A stretch of 64,000 bases of DNA, taken from Haemophilus parainfluenzae. GTDB lineage: Bacteria > Pseudomonadota > Gammaproteobacteria > Enterobacterales > Pasteurellaceae. Below are positions 26,882 through 36,709 of this stretch, piece by piece. A program made the translations under genes and the position numbers. The notes below the pieces were generated by a model. The model was not told the DNA's origin and searched no databases. It worked only from the letters and a program-made list of their open reading frames with translations. The stretch's first letter is position 1. Every line of letters begins with the position of its first letter. The stretch is taken from contig NZ_CP063121.1 in assembly GCF_014931415.1 (NCBI RefSeq), positions 992,001-1,056,000 on the forward strand, written 5' to 3'.

Positions 26882-28648
26882 ATGATGCGTACACATTATT
26901 GCGGTGCATTAAACCGCAACCATATTGGACAAGAGGTAACATTAAGCGGTTGGGTTCACCGTCGTCGTGATTTAGGTGGTTTAATTTTTATTGATATGCG
27001 TGATCGTGATGGTGTCGTGCAAGTTTGTTTTGACCCTAAATATCAAGAAGCGTTAACTGCAGCTTCAGGCTTACGTAATGAATTTTGTATTCAAATTAAA
27101 GGTGAAGTAATCGCGCGTCCTGACAATCAAATTAATAAAAATATGGCGACAGGCGAAGTGGAAGTGTTAGCAAAAGAATTACGCATCTACAATGCTTCTG
27201 ATGTTTTACCGTTAGACTTCAACCAAAACAACACTGAAGAACAACGTTTAAAATACCGTTATTTAGATTTACGTCGTCCAGAAATGGCACAACGTTTGAA
27301 AACCCGTGCAAAAATCACCAGCTTTGTGCGTCGTTTTATGGATGACAATGGTTTCCTTGATATCGAAACCCCAATGCTAACCAAAGCCACACCAGAAGGA
27401 GCGCGTGACTATTTAGTGCCAAGCCGTGTACATAAAGGCAAATTCTATGCGTTGCCGCAATCACCACAGCTTTTCAAACAGCTTTTAATGATGTCTGGTT
27501 TTGATCGTTATTATCAAATCGTGAAATGTTTCCGTGATGAAGATTTACGTGCAGATCGTCAACCAGAATTTACCCAAATCGATGTGGAAACCTCTTTCTT
27601 AACTGCGCCAGAAGTGCGTGAAATTATGGAACGTATGGTGCACGGTTTATGGCAAAACATCATTGGTGTGGATTTAGGTAAATTCCCGCAAATGACCTGG
27701 CAAGAAGCGATGACTCGTTTTGGTTCAGATAAACCCGATTTGCGTAACCCGCTTGAATTAGTCGATGTGGCAGATATCGTTAAAGACGTTGAATTTAAAG
27801 TATTTAATGAGCCTGCAAACAATCCAAACGGTCGTGTTGCAGTCATTCGTGTACCAAATGGGACTGAAATCACTCGTAAACAAATTGATGAATATACACA
27901 ATTTGTTGGCATTTACGGTGCAAAAGGTTTAGCTTGGGCGAAAGTAAATGACATTAATGCTGGTCTTGAAGGCGTACAAAGTCCGATCGCGAAATTCTTA
28001 AATGAAGAGGTATGGAAAGCCTTAGCTGAACGTGTGAAAGCTCAAACTGGCGATATTTTATTCTTTGGTGCAGACAAATGGCAAACTACTACGGATGCAA
28101 TGGGCGCATTACGTTTGAAATTAGGTCGTGATCTTGGCTTAACTCGTTTAGATGAGTGGCAACCACTTTGGGTGATCGATTTCCCAATGTTTGAACGTGA
28201 TGAAGAGGGTAATCTTGCAGCAATGCACCATCCATTCACTTCACCAAAAGATTTTACGCCGGAACAATTAGAAGCAGATCCAACAAGTGCGGTAGCAAAT
28301 GCTTACGATATGGTGATCAACGGCTATGAAGTAGGTGGTGGTTCTGTCCGTATTTTTGATCCTAAAATGCAACAAACCGTATTCCGCATTCTGGGTATCA
28401 ACGAACAAGAACAACGTGAAAAATTTGGTTTCTTATTAGATGCATTAAAATTTGGTACACCACCACATGCAGGTTTAGCATTTGGTTTAGACCGTTTAAC
28501 CATGCTTTTAACTGGCACTGAAAATATCCGTGATGTGATTGCATTCCCGAAAACAACAGCTGCTGCTTGTTTAATGACAGAAGCACCAAGTTTTGCGAAT
28601 CCGCAGGCATTAGGTGAGTTAAGTATTCAGGTTGTGAAATCTGAATAA
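26882..28648 (+). CDS. aspS: Aspartyl-tRNA synthetase
   Basis: A 588-aa class II synthetase of the bacterial type. It has an N-terminal OB anticodon-binding domain ([23 protein letters not shown]), motif 2 [18 protein letters not shown], the bacterial GAD insertion domain (about 290-410) and motif 3 GLAFGLDRL near the C-terminus. The flipping-loop and QSPQLFKQ signatures are also present. The ATG at 26882 follows AAAGGAAT; a second ATG is the next codon. The gene has a paired-uptake-signal terminator. It is a standard housekeeping gene with Haemophilus-like codon use. Confidence 0.97.
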   Translation: MMRTHYCGALNRNHIGQEVTLSGWVHRRRDLGGLIFIDMRDRDGVVQVCFDPKYQEALTAASGLRNEFCIQIKGEVIARPDNQINKNMATGEVEVLAKELRIYNASDVLPLDFNQNNTEEQRLKYRYLDLRRPEMAQRLKTRAKITSFVRRFMDDNGFLDIETPMLTKATPEGARDYLVPSRVHKGKFYALPQSPQLFKQLLMMSGFDRYYQIVKCFRDEDLRADRQPEFTQIDVETSFLTAPEVREIMERMVHGLWQNIIGVDLGKFPQMTWQEAMTRFGSDKPDLRNPLELVDVADIVKDVEFKVFNEPANNPNGRVAVIRVPNGTEITRKQIDEYTQFVGIYGAKGLAWAKVNDINAGLEGVQSPIAKFLNEEVWKALAERVKAQTGDILFFGADKWQTTTDAMGALRLKLGRDLGLTRLDEWQPLWVIDFPMFERDEEGNLAAMHHPFTSPKDFTPEQLEADPTSAVANAYDMVINGYEVGGGSVRIFDPKMQQTVFRILGINEQEQREKFGFLLDALKFGTPPHAGLAFGLDRLTMLLTGTENIRDVIAFPKTTAAACLMTEAPSFANPQALGELSIQVVKSE

Positions 28649-28669
28649 GTTTAAAATTTATAATATAGG

Positions 28670-28702
28670 GTGCGGTCAATTTTGACCGCACTTTCTTTTT
28701 AT
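28670..28702. terminator. Paired uptake-signal terminator after aspS
   Basis: GTGCGGTCAA and TTGACCGCAC inverted repeat, then CTTTCTTTTT. The following stretch to 28917 is AT-rich and holds only the presumed promoter of the Nramp-like gene; I found no riboswitch. Confidence 0.85.
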
Positions 28703-28917
28703 TGAAAAAATTTTATTCACTTAAAGACATCAGTTTTTTGGTATGAATACGGGCAAAGTTTACTTGTTTTGAAGTTATATTCTGAAATATTGGAATAATT
28801 AGATTTTTATTTTTCACTAATGCTTTTAAGTGGATTTTATTTACTTTAATCAAGAATAAAATTCTATTATAAATAAGGTCTTTTTCGGTTTATGGTCAAT
28901 TTATAAGAGAAAATTTT

Positions 28918-30186
28918 ATGAGTGAAGTTTCAACTCCAGTAGAAAAATCAACGTGGGCGAGTAAATTCTCTGCCTTAGGTCCTGGAATCGTGATGGCATC
29001 AGCGGCTGTTGGTGGTTCACATATTATTGCATCCACCCAAGCTGGTGCGATCTATGGTTGGGAATTAGTGAGTATTGTTATTCTTGCTAATTTATTCAAA
29101 TATCCTTTCTTCCGTTTCGGTGTTCAATATACCCTAGATACGGGTAATACTTTATTAGAAGGTTACCGTCAAAAAGGGAAATTCTATCTTTGGTTATTCC
29201 TTGCTTTAAACATTTTTGCGACTGTGATTAATACTGCGGCAGTAGGGTTATTAACAGCTGCAATTTTAACGTTTATCACCCCAATCCCACTACCAATGCC
29301 AGTATTGAGCTCATTAGTGATTCTTGTGACAACCGGCATTTTATTGTTTGGGAAATACCGTCTATTAGATAGCTTATCGAAAATCATCATGATTGCTTTA
29401 ACGGTAACCACCGTGAGTGCTGTTGTGATTGCTTTTATGCGTAATGGTATCCATGGCGTAGCCGCGCCTGATTTTGTCGCGCCTTCTCCATGGGAATTAA
29501 GTAAATTAGCATTTTTAGTTGCTTTGATGGGGTGGATGCCTGCACCAATTGAAATTTCTGCAATTAACTCAATGTGGGTGGTAGCAAAACGTCGTTTAAC
29601 CAAAGTGTCTTATCAAGATGGTTTGTTTGACTTCAATGTGGGTTACATCGGTACTGCCATTTTAGCTGTTGTTTTCTTAGCCCTTGGTGCATTGGTACAA
29701 TATGGTTCGCCTGAAACCGTAGAGATGGTGGGCGGAAAATATATCGCACAACTTATCAATATGTATGCAAGTACTATCGGTGAATGGTCTCGCTTATTAA
29801 TTGCCGTAATTGCGTTTATGTGTATGTTTGGTACAACAATTACAGTAATTGATGGCTATTCTCGTACTAATGTTGAATCTTTGCGTATCTTATTTGGCAA
29901 ACAAGAAAGCTCTGTGAGAATTCTTAATATCGGTATGATTTTTGCAGCGTTATCTGGTTTAGCGATTATTTTCTACTTTAATAACGCAGTAGGCCCAATG
30001 TTAAAATTCGCGATGATTGCTTCATTTGTTTCTGCACCAATCTTTGCTTGGTTGAATTTATCTCTGACTAAGCATGCGAAACACAGTGTAAAAGGCGGAT
30101 TATTGTGGTTATCCCTTATTGGTTTATTCTACTTAACCGCCTTTGCGGGATTATTTATCGCTCAACAAGCTGGCTGGTTAAACTAA
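28918..30186 (+). CDS. Nramp-like divalent metal transporter lacking the DPGN motif
   Basis: A 422-aa membrane protein with about eleven hydrophobic segments, showing the Nramp/SLC11 fold pattern (GPGIVMASAAVGGSHIIASTQAGA at the first helix, about residues 20-43). In manganese and iron Nramps the first helix has DPGN, which binds the metal. Here the aligned residues are GGSH. The sixth-helix MPH motif appears as GWMPAPIE. These changes suggest another substrate (magnesium, another ion or a solute) or a different coordination. AAGAGAAA precedes the ATG. It is monocistronic, between aspS and nudB, and the pair is not otherwise related to it. The Nramp-like call is firm, the substrate unknown. 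Confidence 0.78.
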   Translation: MSEVSTPVEKSTWASKFSALGPGIVMASAAVGGSHIIASTQAGAIYGWELVSIVILANLFKYPFFRFGVQYTLDTGNTLLEGYRQKGKFYLWLFLALNIFATVINTAAVGLLTAAILTFITPIPLPMPVLSSLVILVTTGILLFGKYRLLDSLSKIIMIALTVTTVSAVVIAFMRNGIHGVAAPDFVAPSPWELSKLAFLVALMGWMPAPIEISAINSMWVVAKRRLTKVSYQDGLFDFNVGYIGTAILAVVFLALGALVQYGSPETVEMVGGKYIAQLINMYASTIGEWSRLLIAVIAFMCMFGTTITVIDGYSRTNVESLRILFGKQESSVRILNIGMIFAALSGLAIIFYFNNAVGPMLKFAMIASFVSAPIFAWLNLSLTKHAKHSVKGGLLWLSLIGLFYLTAFAGLFIAQQAGWLN

Positions 30187-30200
30187 AATAATTGAGATAA

Positions 30201-30237
30201 TTACCGCACTTTAGTTTTAAAGTGCGGTAATTTTTTT
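30201..30237. terminator. Paired uptake-signal terminator after the Nramp-like gene
   Basis: TTACCGCACTTT and AAAGTGCGGTAA inverted repeat followed by seven T. Confidence 0.88.
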
Positions 30238-30287
30238 GAAAGTTTTTAGTAGAAAAGGTATGATGCTGCCCATTCTCAATTATGTAA

Positions 30288-30746
30288 ATGACGAGCTTGA
30301 AATATAAAAATAATCAATCGGTTCTCGTGGTAATTTATGCGGAAAGTACGCATCGTGTTCTGATGCTTCAGCGCCAAGATGATCCCGCCTTTTGGCAATC
30401 TGTTACGGGGACATTAGAAATCAATGAAACACCAAGAGAAACAGCAATTCGAGAGGTTTGGGAAGAAGTAGGATTAAAAATAGAAGAAAATTCGACCGCA
30501 CTTTTTGATTGTAAAGAGAGTATAGAATTTGAAATTTTTCCGCATTTCCGCTATAAATACGCACCGAATGTGACTCACTGTCATGAACATTGGTTTTTAT
30601 TGGCAGTTGAGCAGGAATTTAAACCGATATTAAGTGAGCATTTGGCGTATCAATGGGTTTCACCAGAAGATGCTATCCAAATGACGAAATCGCCGAATAA
30701 TGCCGAGGCCATCAAAAAATATTTGATGAACGGCTTTCCTCTATAG
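30288..30746 (+). CDS. nudB: Dihydroneopterin triphosphate diphosphatase
   Basis: A 152-aa Nudix hydrolase that removes pyrophosphate from dihydroneopterin triphosphate, an early step of folate synthesis, and may also act on dATP. The Nudix box is seen as GTLEINETPRETAIREVWEEVGL, with all catalytic Glu residues. The ATG lies immediately before AGCTTGAAATATAAA and has a weak ribosome binding site. It is 49 bp upstream of yebC in the order nudB-yebC-ruvC, as in H. influenzae. Confidence 0.92.
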   Translation: MTSLKYKNNQSVLVVIYAESTHRVLMLQRQDDPAFWQSVTGTLEINETPRETAIREVWEEVGLKIEENSTALFDCKESIEFEIFPHFRYKYAPNVTHCHEHWFLLAVEQEFKPILSEHLAYQWVSPEDAIQMTKSPNNAEAIKKYLMNGFPL

Positions 30747-30795
30747 AAAAGAGGATTCAATTTAAAAACGTTTTTAAGATAAGAAGGAAAACAAC

Positions 30796-31536
30796 ATGGC
30801 AGGCCATAGTAAGTGGGCAAATATTAAACACCGTAAAGCAGCACAAGATGCGCAACGCGGTAAAATTTTTACAAAATTAATTCGTGAATTGGTAACCGCT
30901 GCAAAAATTGGTGGCGGTGATGTTGGTGCGAACCCGCGTTTACGTGCAGCAGTAGATAAAGCTTTATCAAGCAATATGACTCGCGACACCATTAACCGTG
31001 CGATTGAACGCGGTGTGGGCGGTGGTGATGACACCAATATGGAAACAAGAATTTACGAAGGTTATGGTCCGGGTGGAACTGCTGTGATGGTTGAGTGTCT
31101 AAGTGACAACGCAAATCGAACCATTTCACAGGTTCGCCCAAGTTTCACTAAATGTGGTGGTAACTTAGGGACTGAAGGTTCTGTGGGCTATTTATTCAGC
31201 AAAAAAGGCTTGATTTTAATTAGCGAAGGTGAAGAAGATGCGTTAATGGAAGCGGCAATTGAAGCCGGTGCGGATGATGTTCAACCACAAGATGATGGTT
31301 CATTCGAAATCTATACTGCGTGGGAAGATTTAGGTTCTGTGCGCGATGCAATCGAAGCAGCAGGATTTAAAATTGATAACGCAGAAGTAACAATGATTCC
31401 ATCAACAACGGTTGATCTTGATCTTGAAACTGCGCCTAAATTGTTGCGTTTAATTGACATGTTAGAAGACTGTGACGATGTACAAAACGTATATCATAAC
31501 GGTGAAATTAGTGATGAAGTTGCAGCTCAGCTGTAA
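30796..31536 (+). CDS. yebC: YebC/PmpR family protein
   Basis: A 246-aa protein of the YebC family, reported as a DNA-binding regulator in some bacteria and, more recently, as helping ribosomes through polyproline stretches. The N-terminus [40 protein letters not shown] is diagnostic. Acidic central and C-terminal domains follow ([21 protein letters not shown]). AAGGAAAA precedes the ATG. The lipoprotein gene follows after 17 bp. Confidence 0.95.
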   Translation: MAGHSKWANIKHRKAAQDAQRGKIFTKLIRELVTAAKIGGGDVGANPRLRAAVDKALSSNMTRDTINRAIERGVGGGDDTNMETRIYEGYGPGGTAVMVECLSDNANRTISQVRPSFTKCGGNLGTEGSVGYLFSKKGLILISEGEEDALMEAAIEAGADDVQPQDDGSFEIYTAWEDLGSVRDAIEAAGFKIDNAEVTMIPSTTVDLDLETAPKLLRLIDMLEDCDDVQNVYHNGEISDEVAAQL

Positions 31537-31553
31537 TTTTAAGGAGATTTAGA

Positions 31554-31988
31554 ATGAAATTAGCTAAAGTATTACCTGCAATGGCCGCTCTTGTTGTTTT
31601 ATCAGCTTGTGCAAGCGATGCACCAAAAATGGAAAACAAGGCAGAGCAAACTGCAGCACCTACTGTAACGGATAAAACAGTTGTTTATACTTGTAATAAG
31701 AAAACTGTAACTGCAGTTTATCAATTCGAAAACCAAGAGCCAACAGCGGCAATGGTAATGGTAGGCAACAAAGTTGTTGCGAAAGATTTCGCTCGTGATG
31801 CAGCTCAAAAAGACTTCACTTCATTTACTTCAGGCAAATATGTTTGGAACGTAGATAGTGGTTTAACTTTAGATAAATTTGATTCTGTAGTGCCAGTAAA
31901 TCTTTTAATCAAAGGCAAAAAAGCAGACAAAATTGTTGTGAAAAACTGTGATGTAGATGCAAAAGCAACTGCAAAAGCAAATCAATAA
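31554..31988 (+). CDS. Small lipoprotein of unknown function
   Basis: A 144-aa protein with a type II signal peptide; the lipobox LSAC puts the lipidated Cys at residue 19. The mature part starts with a short linker (ASDAPKMENKAEQTAAPTVTDKT), then a compact domain with two Cys residues (YTCNKKT and VKNCDVD) that could form a disulfide. The pattern YTCNKKTVTAVYQFENQEP resembles the MliC-like or C-type lysozyme inhibitor fold, but I am not sure. It follows yebC closely with AAGGAG and has its own terminator. A periplasmic or outer-membrane-anchored location is inferred. Confidence 0.75.
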   Translation: MKLAKVLPAMAALVVLSACASDAPKMENKAEQTAAPTVTDKTVVYTCNKKTVTAVYQFENQEPTAAMVMVGNKVVAKDFARDAAQKDFTSFTSGKYVWNVDSGLTLDKFDSVVPVNLLIKGKKADKIVVKNCDVDAKATAKANQ

Positions 31989-32000
31989 TGAACACTAAAA

Positions 32001-32030
32001 AACGGCCGGCATTGACCGGCCGTTTATTTT
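32001..32030 (+). terminator. Terminator after the lipoprotein gene
   Basis: AACGGCCGG and CCGGCCGTT arms around a 6-nt loop, then TATTTT. Confidence 0.88.
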
Positions 32031-32039
32031 TGAGAGTTT

Positions 32040-32612
32040 ATGAGTATTATTTTAGGCATTGACCCAGGTTCTCGTGTAACGGGCTATGGTGTGATTAGAC
32101 AAAATGGTCGCCATTTAGAATATCTCGGCAGTGGAGCAATCCGCACACAGGTAGAAGATTTACCTACACGCTTAAAACGAATTTATGCCGGTGTGACAGA
32201 AATCATCACACAATTTCAGCCCGATATGTTTGCCATTGAACAAGTGTTTATGGCTAAAAATGCGGATTCAGCTTTAAAACTGGGGCAAGCACGTGGTACT
32301 GCGATTGTGGCTGCTGTGAACCACGATTTACCAGTGTTTGAATATGCCGCTCGTTTGGTGAAACAGACTGTCGTTGGGATTGGTTCAGCAGATAAAGTTC
32401 AAGTTCAAGACATGGTGACACGAATTTTGAAGCTCTCAGATAAACCACAAGCAGATGCGGCAGATGCTTTGGCCATTGCGATCACTCATGCTCATACCAT
32501 TCAACATTCTTTGCATATTGCTGGCTCGGTCAAAACGACAGAAACACACGAAAAAATGACCGCACTTTTAAAAACAAGGTACAGCCGAGGTCGATTTAGA
32601 TTAAAAATTTAA
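32040..32612 (+). CDS. ruvC: Holliday junction endonuclease RuvC
   Basis: A 190-aa resolvase that cuts Holliday junctions symmetrically after RuvAB branch migration. The catalytic acidic residues are seen in [16 protein letters not shown] (D7), [11 protein letters not shown] (Glu) and [16 protein letters not shown] (two Asp), as in E. coli RuvC. An uptake signal lies near the C-terminus. It is followed after 58 bp by ruvA and ruvB. The start at 32040 closely follows the upstream terminator, and no strong Shine-Dalgarno is visible beyond GAGAG. Confidence 0.96.
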   Translation: MSIILGIDPGSRVTGYGVIRQNGRHLEYLGSGAIRTQVEDLPTRLKRIYAGVTEIITQFQPDMFAIEQVFMAKNADSALKLGQARGTAIVAAVNHDLPVFEYAARLVKQTVVGIGSADKVQVQDMVTRILKLSDKPQADAADALAIAITHAHTIQHSLHIAGSVKTTETHEKMTALLKTRYSRGRFRLKI

Positions 32613-32670
32613 CTGGATTAATATCCAGTTTTATTTTATTCTATGCAAAATTTTTTTACATGGAAATCTT

Positions 32671-33282
32671 ATGATCGGTCGTTTAAAAGGCATCTTATTA
32701 GAAAAACAACCTCCTGAAATTTTGCTTGATGTACAAGGCGTTGGTTACGAATTATTGTTACCAATGACCAGTTTTTATGACTTACCTGAAATCGGGCAAG
32801 AAACCACATTATTTACTCATCTTGTTGTGCGTGAAGATGCTCATCTTCTTTTTGGATTTGCCCAAAAAACTGACCGCACTTTATTCCGTGAATTAATTAA
32901 AACCAATGGTGTCGGTCCTAAATTGGCACTCGCAATTTTATCAGCTATGTCAGTAGAGCAGTTTGCTTATGCTATTGAGCGAGAAGAACTGTCAAAATTA
33001 GTTAAAATTCCTGGTGTGGGCAAGAAAACGGCTGAACGTTTATTGGTGGAGTTAAAAGGGAAGTTTAAGGATGTTCGTCAAAGTGATTTCTTTGTGGAGA
33101 GCAAACATATTCCTTCAACTTCAGAATTACGCCAAGCAGAAAGCTCAGCAGATGAAGCGATTGCTGCATTGATTGCATTAGGCTATAAACCAACAGATGC
33201 TGAAAAAATGGTGAAAAAAGTGGCTAAAGCAGACTTAACCAGTGAGCAATTAATTCGCGAAGCTTTAAAAGCCGCGTTATAA
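32671..33282 (+). CDS. ruvA: Holliday junction branch migration protein RuvA
   Basis: A 203-aa protein that forms tetramers holding the four-way junction and docks RuvB. Domain I starts with [27 protein letters not shown]. The two helix-hairpin-helix motifs ([15 protein letters not shown] and [19 protein letters not shown]) bind DNA. The C-terminal domain III ([25 protein letters not shown]) contacts RuvB. The acidic pin residues lie in the HHH domain. ruvB follows after 13 bp. Confidence 0.96.
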   Translation: MIGRLKGILLEKQPPEILLDVQGVGYELLLPMTSFYDLPEIGQETTLFTHLVVREDAHLLFGFAQKTDRTLFRELIKTNGVGPKLALAILSAMSVEQFAYAIEREELSKLVKIPGVGKKTAERLLVELKGKFKDVRQSDFFVESKHIPSTSELRQAESSADEAIAALIALGYKPTDAEKMVKKVAKADLTSEQLIREALKAAL

Positions 33283-33295
33283 AGATTAAACAGAT

Positions 33296-34303
33296 ATGAT
33301 CGAAGCAGATAGAATTATTAGCAGTCAGGCAAAGATTGATGAAGATGTCATCGATCGTGCGATTCGTCCAAAACTTTTAGCCGACTATGTGGGACAGCCA
33401 CAAGTGCGAGAGCAGATGGATATTTTCATTAAGGCCGCAAAGTTACGTCAAGATGCCTTAGATCATCTGTTGATCTTTGGTCCTCCAGGTTTAGGAAAAA
33501 CAACGCTAGCTAATATTGTGGCAAATGAAATGGGCGTGAATATTCGCACAACATCAGGTCCTGTGCTTGAAAAAGCTGGCGATTTAGCGGCAATGCTGAC
33601 AAATCTTGAACCCCATGATGTGTTATTCATTGATGAAATTCACCGTCTTTCTCCTGCGATTGAAGAAGTGCTTTATCCAGCAATGGAAGATTATCAGCTG
33701 GATATTATGATTGGTGAAGGGCCAGCAGCACGTTCAATTAAATTGGACTTGCCACCTTTCACATTAATTGGCGCAACAACTCGGGCAGGTTCGTTAACTT
33801 CGCCATTACGCGATCGTTTTGGGATTGTTCAGCGTTTAGAATTTTATTCCGTTGAAGATTTAACTTCTATTGTGACAAGAAGTGCCTCTTGCTTAAATCT
33901 AGAATTAGAAGATAAAGCCGCTTTTGAAGTCGCTCGTCGTTCACGTGGTACGCCTCGTATTGCAAACCGTTTATTACGTCGCGTTCGAGATTTTGCTGAT
34001 GTGCGTAATGATGGCATTATTTCGGCAGACATTGCTAAACAAGCGCTTTCAATGTTAGATGTAGATGATGCGGGCTTTGATTACTTAGATAGAAAATTAC
34101 TTACCGCTGTGATTGAACGTTTTGATGGTGGTCCAGTTGGATTAGATAACTTGGCGGCGGCAATAGGTGAAGAACGAGACACTATAGAAGATGTATTAGA
34201 ACCTTACTTGATTCAACAAGGCTTTTTGCAACGTACGCCTCGAGGTAGAATTGCGACTTCATTAACTTATCGACACTTTGGACTTCAGAAGCCATCAGAA
34301 TAA
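33296..34303 (+). CDS. ruvB: Holliday junction branch migration ATPase RuvB
   Basis: A 335-aa AAA+ hexameric motor that drives branch migration. The N-terminal [26 protein letters not shown] is standard. Walker A is GPPGLGKTT, Walker B is FIDEIHRL, sensor 1 is LIGATTRAG and the arginine finger lies in [16 protein letters not shown]. The C-terminal winged helix ([20 protein letters not shown]) is intact. It ends the ruvC-ruvA-ruvB cluster and is followed by a perfect palindromic terminator. Confidence 0.97.
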   Translation: MIEADRIISSQAKIDEDVIDRAIRPKLLADYVGQPQVREQMDIFIKAAKLRQDALDHLLIFGPPGLGKTTLANIVANEMGVNIRTTSGPVLEKAGDLAAMLTNLEPHDVLFIDEIHRLSPAIEEVLYPAMEDYQLDIMIGEGPAARSIKLDLPPFTLIGATTRAGSLTSPLRDRFGIVQRLEFYSVEDLTSIVTRSASCLNLELEDKAAFEVARRSRGTPRIANRLLRRVRDFADVRNDGIISADIAKQALSMLDVDDAGFDYLDRKLLTAVIERFDGGPVGLDNLAAAIGEERDTIEDVLEPYLIQQGFLQRTPRGRIATSLTYRHFGLQKPSE

Positions 34304-34313
34304 GAGATATAAA

Positions 34314-34350
34314 AAAGGACATATTGATATCAATATGTCCTTTCTTTTTG
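34314..34350. terminator. Bidirectional terminator between ruvB and the DUF5339-like gene
   Basis: AAAGGACATATTGAT and its exact complement form a perfect 30-nt palindrome with A-runs on the left and T-runs on the right. Confidence 0.85.
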
Positions 34351-34358
34351 AAACCTGC

Positions 34359-34670
34359 TTAGTTAGTTTCTTCAGTATAGCTCTTCATGCTATTTAATCT
34401 TGCTAAACCCACATCACAGCTTTTTTGTTGAGTTGCTAATTCCATTTCAAGAATTTGCTGTTTGCTTTGATTAAGTTTACTTTTGATTTTACCTACTTGA
34501 GTATGAGTGCCTGGCTGTTTTTCTGCTTGGGCAATCAAATTTTCTGTTTCTTTAAATAACTGTGTGCATTGTTGTGGAAGAGCAGCTTTGTTTTCTGTAA
34601 TAGGTGCTGCAGTGGCAGATAACGCCATAGAACCGAAAAGTGCGGTCAAAATTACACAAATTTTCTTCAT
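34359..34670 (-). CDS. Small secreted protein, DUF5339-like
   Basis: A 103-aa protein with a Sec signal peptide (MKKICVILTALFGSMALSATAA). The mature portion is mostly helical, with Gln, Lys and Glu, and has two Cys (PQQCTQLF and QKSCDVG) that could form a disulfide linking two helices. The pattern fits the small Pasteurellaceae family DUF5339 as I remember it; no function is known. An uptake signal lies inside the signal-peptide region (CCGAAAAGTGCGGT on the plus strand). It is a single gene convergent with ruvB. Confidence 0.7.
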   Translation of the reverse strand: MKKICVILTALFGSMALSATAAPITENKAALPQQCTQLFKETENLIAQAEKQPGTHTQVGKIKSKLNQSKQQILEMELATQQKSCDVGLARLNSMKSYTEETN

Positions 34671-34821
34671 TGTAAATCCCTACAAATCTTTCCAAATATC
34701 ATTAGGCTAAAAAATAGCAAAATCTTGTCGCCCTGTCTAGTGGTTATTTTGTCTATTTCTTTTCGATAAAGTTTCCTTGTGATAGAGATAAATTTTTTCA
34801 TTCGAGATAAATATGCAAGAT

Positions 34822-34835
34822 TTGATACAGATCAA
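34822..34835. promoter_or_regulatory. Perfect FNR site upstream of cydAB
   Basis: TTGATACAGATCAA matches the FNR consensus TTGAT-N4-ATCAA exactly. It is 295 bp before cydA, whose oxygen-dependent control by FNR and ArcA is well known in enteric bacteria. The gap 34671-35129 holds this site, the operator-like element at 34967 and AT-rich promoter sequence. Confidence 0.7.
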
Positions 34836-34966
34836 TTTCGCTATAGTTACGCTAAATAGGGTATTTTGTAACTTATATCAAAAAATGTGATCAATATAAC
34901 GGTTTTTTCTATTTTTTATCCTCATAAATAGTAGTAGAATAGGGCAAAATTTTGAATGTTTATATT

Positions 34967-34978
34967 GTAATCGGTTAC
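34967..34978. promoter_or_regulatory. LacI-family operator-like site upstream of cydA
   Basis: GTAATCGGTTAC is a near-perfect palindrome around CG and matches the GTAANCGNTTAC core of Gal-type operators. It is 152 bp before cydA. It could be coincidence, since no sugar link to cytochrome bd is established. Confidence 0.35.
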
Positions 34979-35129
34979 TGCATTCTGTTTTGAGAATAGA
35001 AAAGGCAATTATTACGTAAATAATTCAATGTTTCTTAACGATTTTTGTTGAGTAGTTTGGGGTGATTATTTGGGATTATCCTTGGTAATCATAAAGTGAA
35101 AATCTTGTAGATTTATACAAGGAGTTGAG

Positions 35130-36695
35130 ATGTTAGACGTTGTTGATCTCTCACGCTTGCAGTTTGCGTTAACTGCGTTATATCACTTCATTTTTGTACC
35201 ATTAACATTAGGTTTATCTTTCGTTCTTGTGATCATGGAAACCATTTATGTTAAAACGGGCAAAGAAGTATATAAAGATATGACTAAATTCTGGGGTAAG
35301 TTATTTGGTATTAACTTTGCTCTAGGGGTAACGACCGGTATTATCATGGAGTTCCAATTCGGGACAAACTGGTCTTATTATTCTCACTATGTAGGTGATA
35401 TTTTCGGTGCACCATTAGCGATCGAAGCATTACTTGCATTCTTCTTAGAATCCACTTTCGTGGGTCTATTCTTCTTCGGTTGGGATCGTTTAACTAAAGG
35501 TAAACACTTACTCGCAACTTACTGCGTAGCCTTTGGTTCAAACCTTTCTGCAATGTGGATTTTAGTAGCAAATGGTTGGATGCAACATCCAGTAGCGGCA
35601 GAGTTTAACTTTGAAACCGTTCGTATGGAAATGACCAGCTTCTTAGATCTTTGGTTAAATCCAGTTGCTCAAAGTAAATTCTTACACACATTAACAGCGG
35701 GTTATACAACCGGTGCTATGTTTGTATTAGGTATCAGCGCATTCTATTTATTAAAAGGCCGCGATATCGGTTTTGCTAAACGTTCATTCTCTGTAGCGGC
35801 AACCTTTGGTTTTATCGCTGCATCAGCTGTATTAATTATGGGTGATGAATCAGGTTACGACATCGGTAAAGCACAACCTGTGAAATTAGCAGCAATGGAA
35901 GCTGAGTTTGAAACTCATCCTGCACCAGCCCCATTCCACCCAGTGGCGATTCCAAATACTGCAGAAATGAAAAATGATTTTGCGATTGAAATCCCATATT
36001 TAGGTGGTTTAATTGCAACGCGTTCTTTAGACACTGAAATCGTTGGTTTGAAAGAAATTCAAGCAAAAAATGAAGGTCGTGTTCGTAACGGTATGGTTGC
36101 TTATGATTTATTCACACAATTAAAAGCAGAGAAAAAATCAGCAGGCCAAGTAAATCCAGAAACTAAAGCAAAATTTGATGAAGTCAAAGGTGATTTAGGT
36201 TTTGGTTTATTATTAAAACGTTACACAGATAAAGTTGTAGATGCAACGGATGAACAAATTAAACAAGCAGCACGTGATACTATTCCAAACGTAGGTCCTA
36301 ACTTCTGGGCATTCCGTGGTATGTTAGCGGCAGGTGGTTTAATTATCTTATTAGCTTTCGGTGCATTTGTTCAAAATTTACGTAACAAAGTGACTTCTTC
36401 TCGCTTATTACTTAAAGCATTGCTTTGGGGTATTCCATTGCCATTCTTAGCGATTGAATTTGGTTGGTTCTTAGCTGAATTTGGTCGTCAACCGTGGGCG
36501 ATTTATGAAGTATTACCGGTAGGTGTGTCTGCCTCTAACTTGAGTGTAGGTGACTTATGGTTCTCTATCGGTTTAATTTGTGTACTTTACTTCTTCTTCA
36601 TCATTGCGGAAATGTATTTGATGTTTAAATATGCACGTTTAGGTCCAAGTGCATTGAAAACCGGCAAATACTATTTTGAGCAATCATCTAAATAA
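35130..36695 (+). CDS. cydA: Cytochrome bd ubiquinol oxidase subunit I
   Basis: A 521-aa membrane protein that carries hemes b558, b595 and d and oxidises ubiquinol with oxygen at high affinity. Landmarks: the N-terminal [25 protein letters not shown] with the heme-ligand His, [12 protein letters not shown], and the quinol-binding loop with its extra sequence (about 235-390). The long Q-loop makes it the E. coli-type CydA. The [13 protein letters not shown] motif is present. The first gene of cydA-cydB-cydX-ybgE. AAGGAG lies just before the ATG. Oxygen control probably acts through the FNR site at 34822. Confidence 0.97.
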   Translation: MLDVVDLSRLQFALTALYHFIFVPLTLGLSFVLVIMETIYVKTGKEVYKDMTKFWGKLFGINFALGVTTGIIMEFQFGTNWSYYSHYVGDIFGAPLAIEALLAFFLESTFVGLFFFGWDRLTKGKHLLATYCVAFGSNLSAMWILVANGWMQHPVAAEFNFETVRMEMTSFLDLWLNPVAQSKFLHTLTAGYTTGAMFVLGISAFYLLKGRDIGFAKRSFSVAATFGFIAASAVLIMGDESGYDIGKAQPVKLAAMEAEFETHPAPAPFHPVAIPNTAEMKNDFAIEIPYLGGLIATRSLDTEIVGLKEIQAKNEGRVRNGMVAYDLFTQLKAEKKSAGQVNPETKAKFDEVKGDLGFGLLLKRYTDKVVDATDEQIKQAARDTIPNVGPNFWAFRGMLAAGGLIILLAFGAFVQNLRNKVTSSRLLLKALLWGIPLPFLAIEFGWFLAEFGRQPWAIYEVLPVGVSASNLSVGDLWFSIGLICVLYFFFIIAEMYLMFKYARLGPSALKTGKYYFEQSSK

Positions 36696-36709
36696 GCAGG
36701 AGATGAATT

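Noticed and set aside
28718-28917. Metal riboswitch upstream of the Nramp-like gene
   Set aside because: The region is AT-rich and I found neither a yybP-ykoY-type core nor a stable multi-helix fold.
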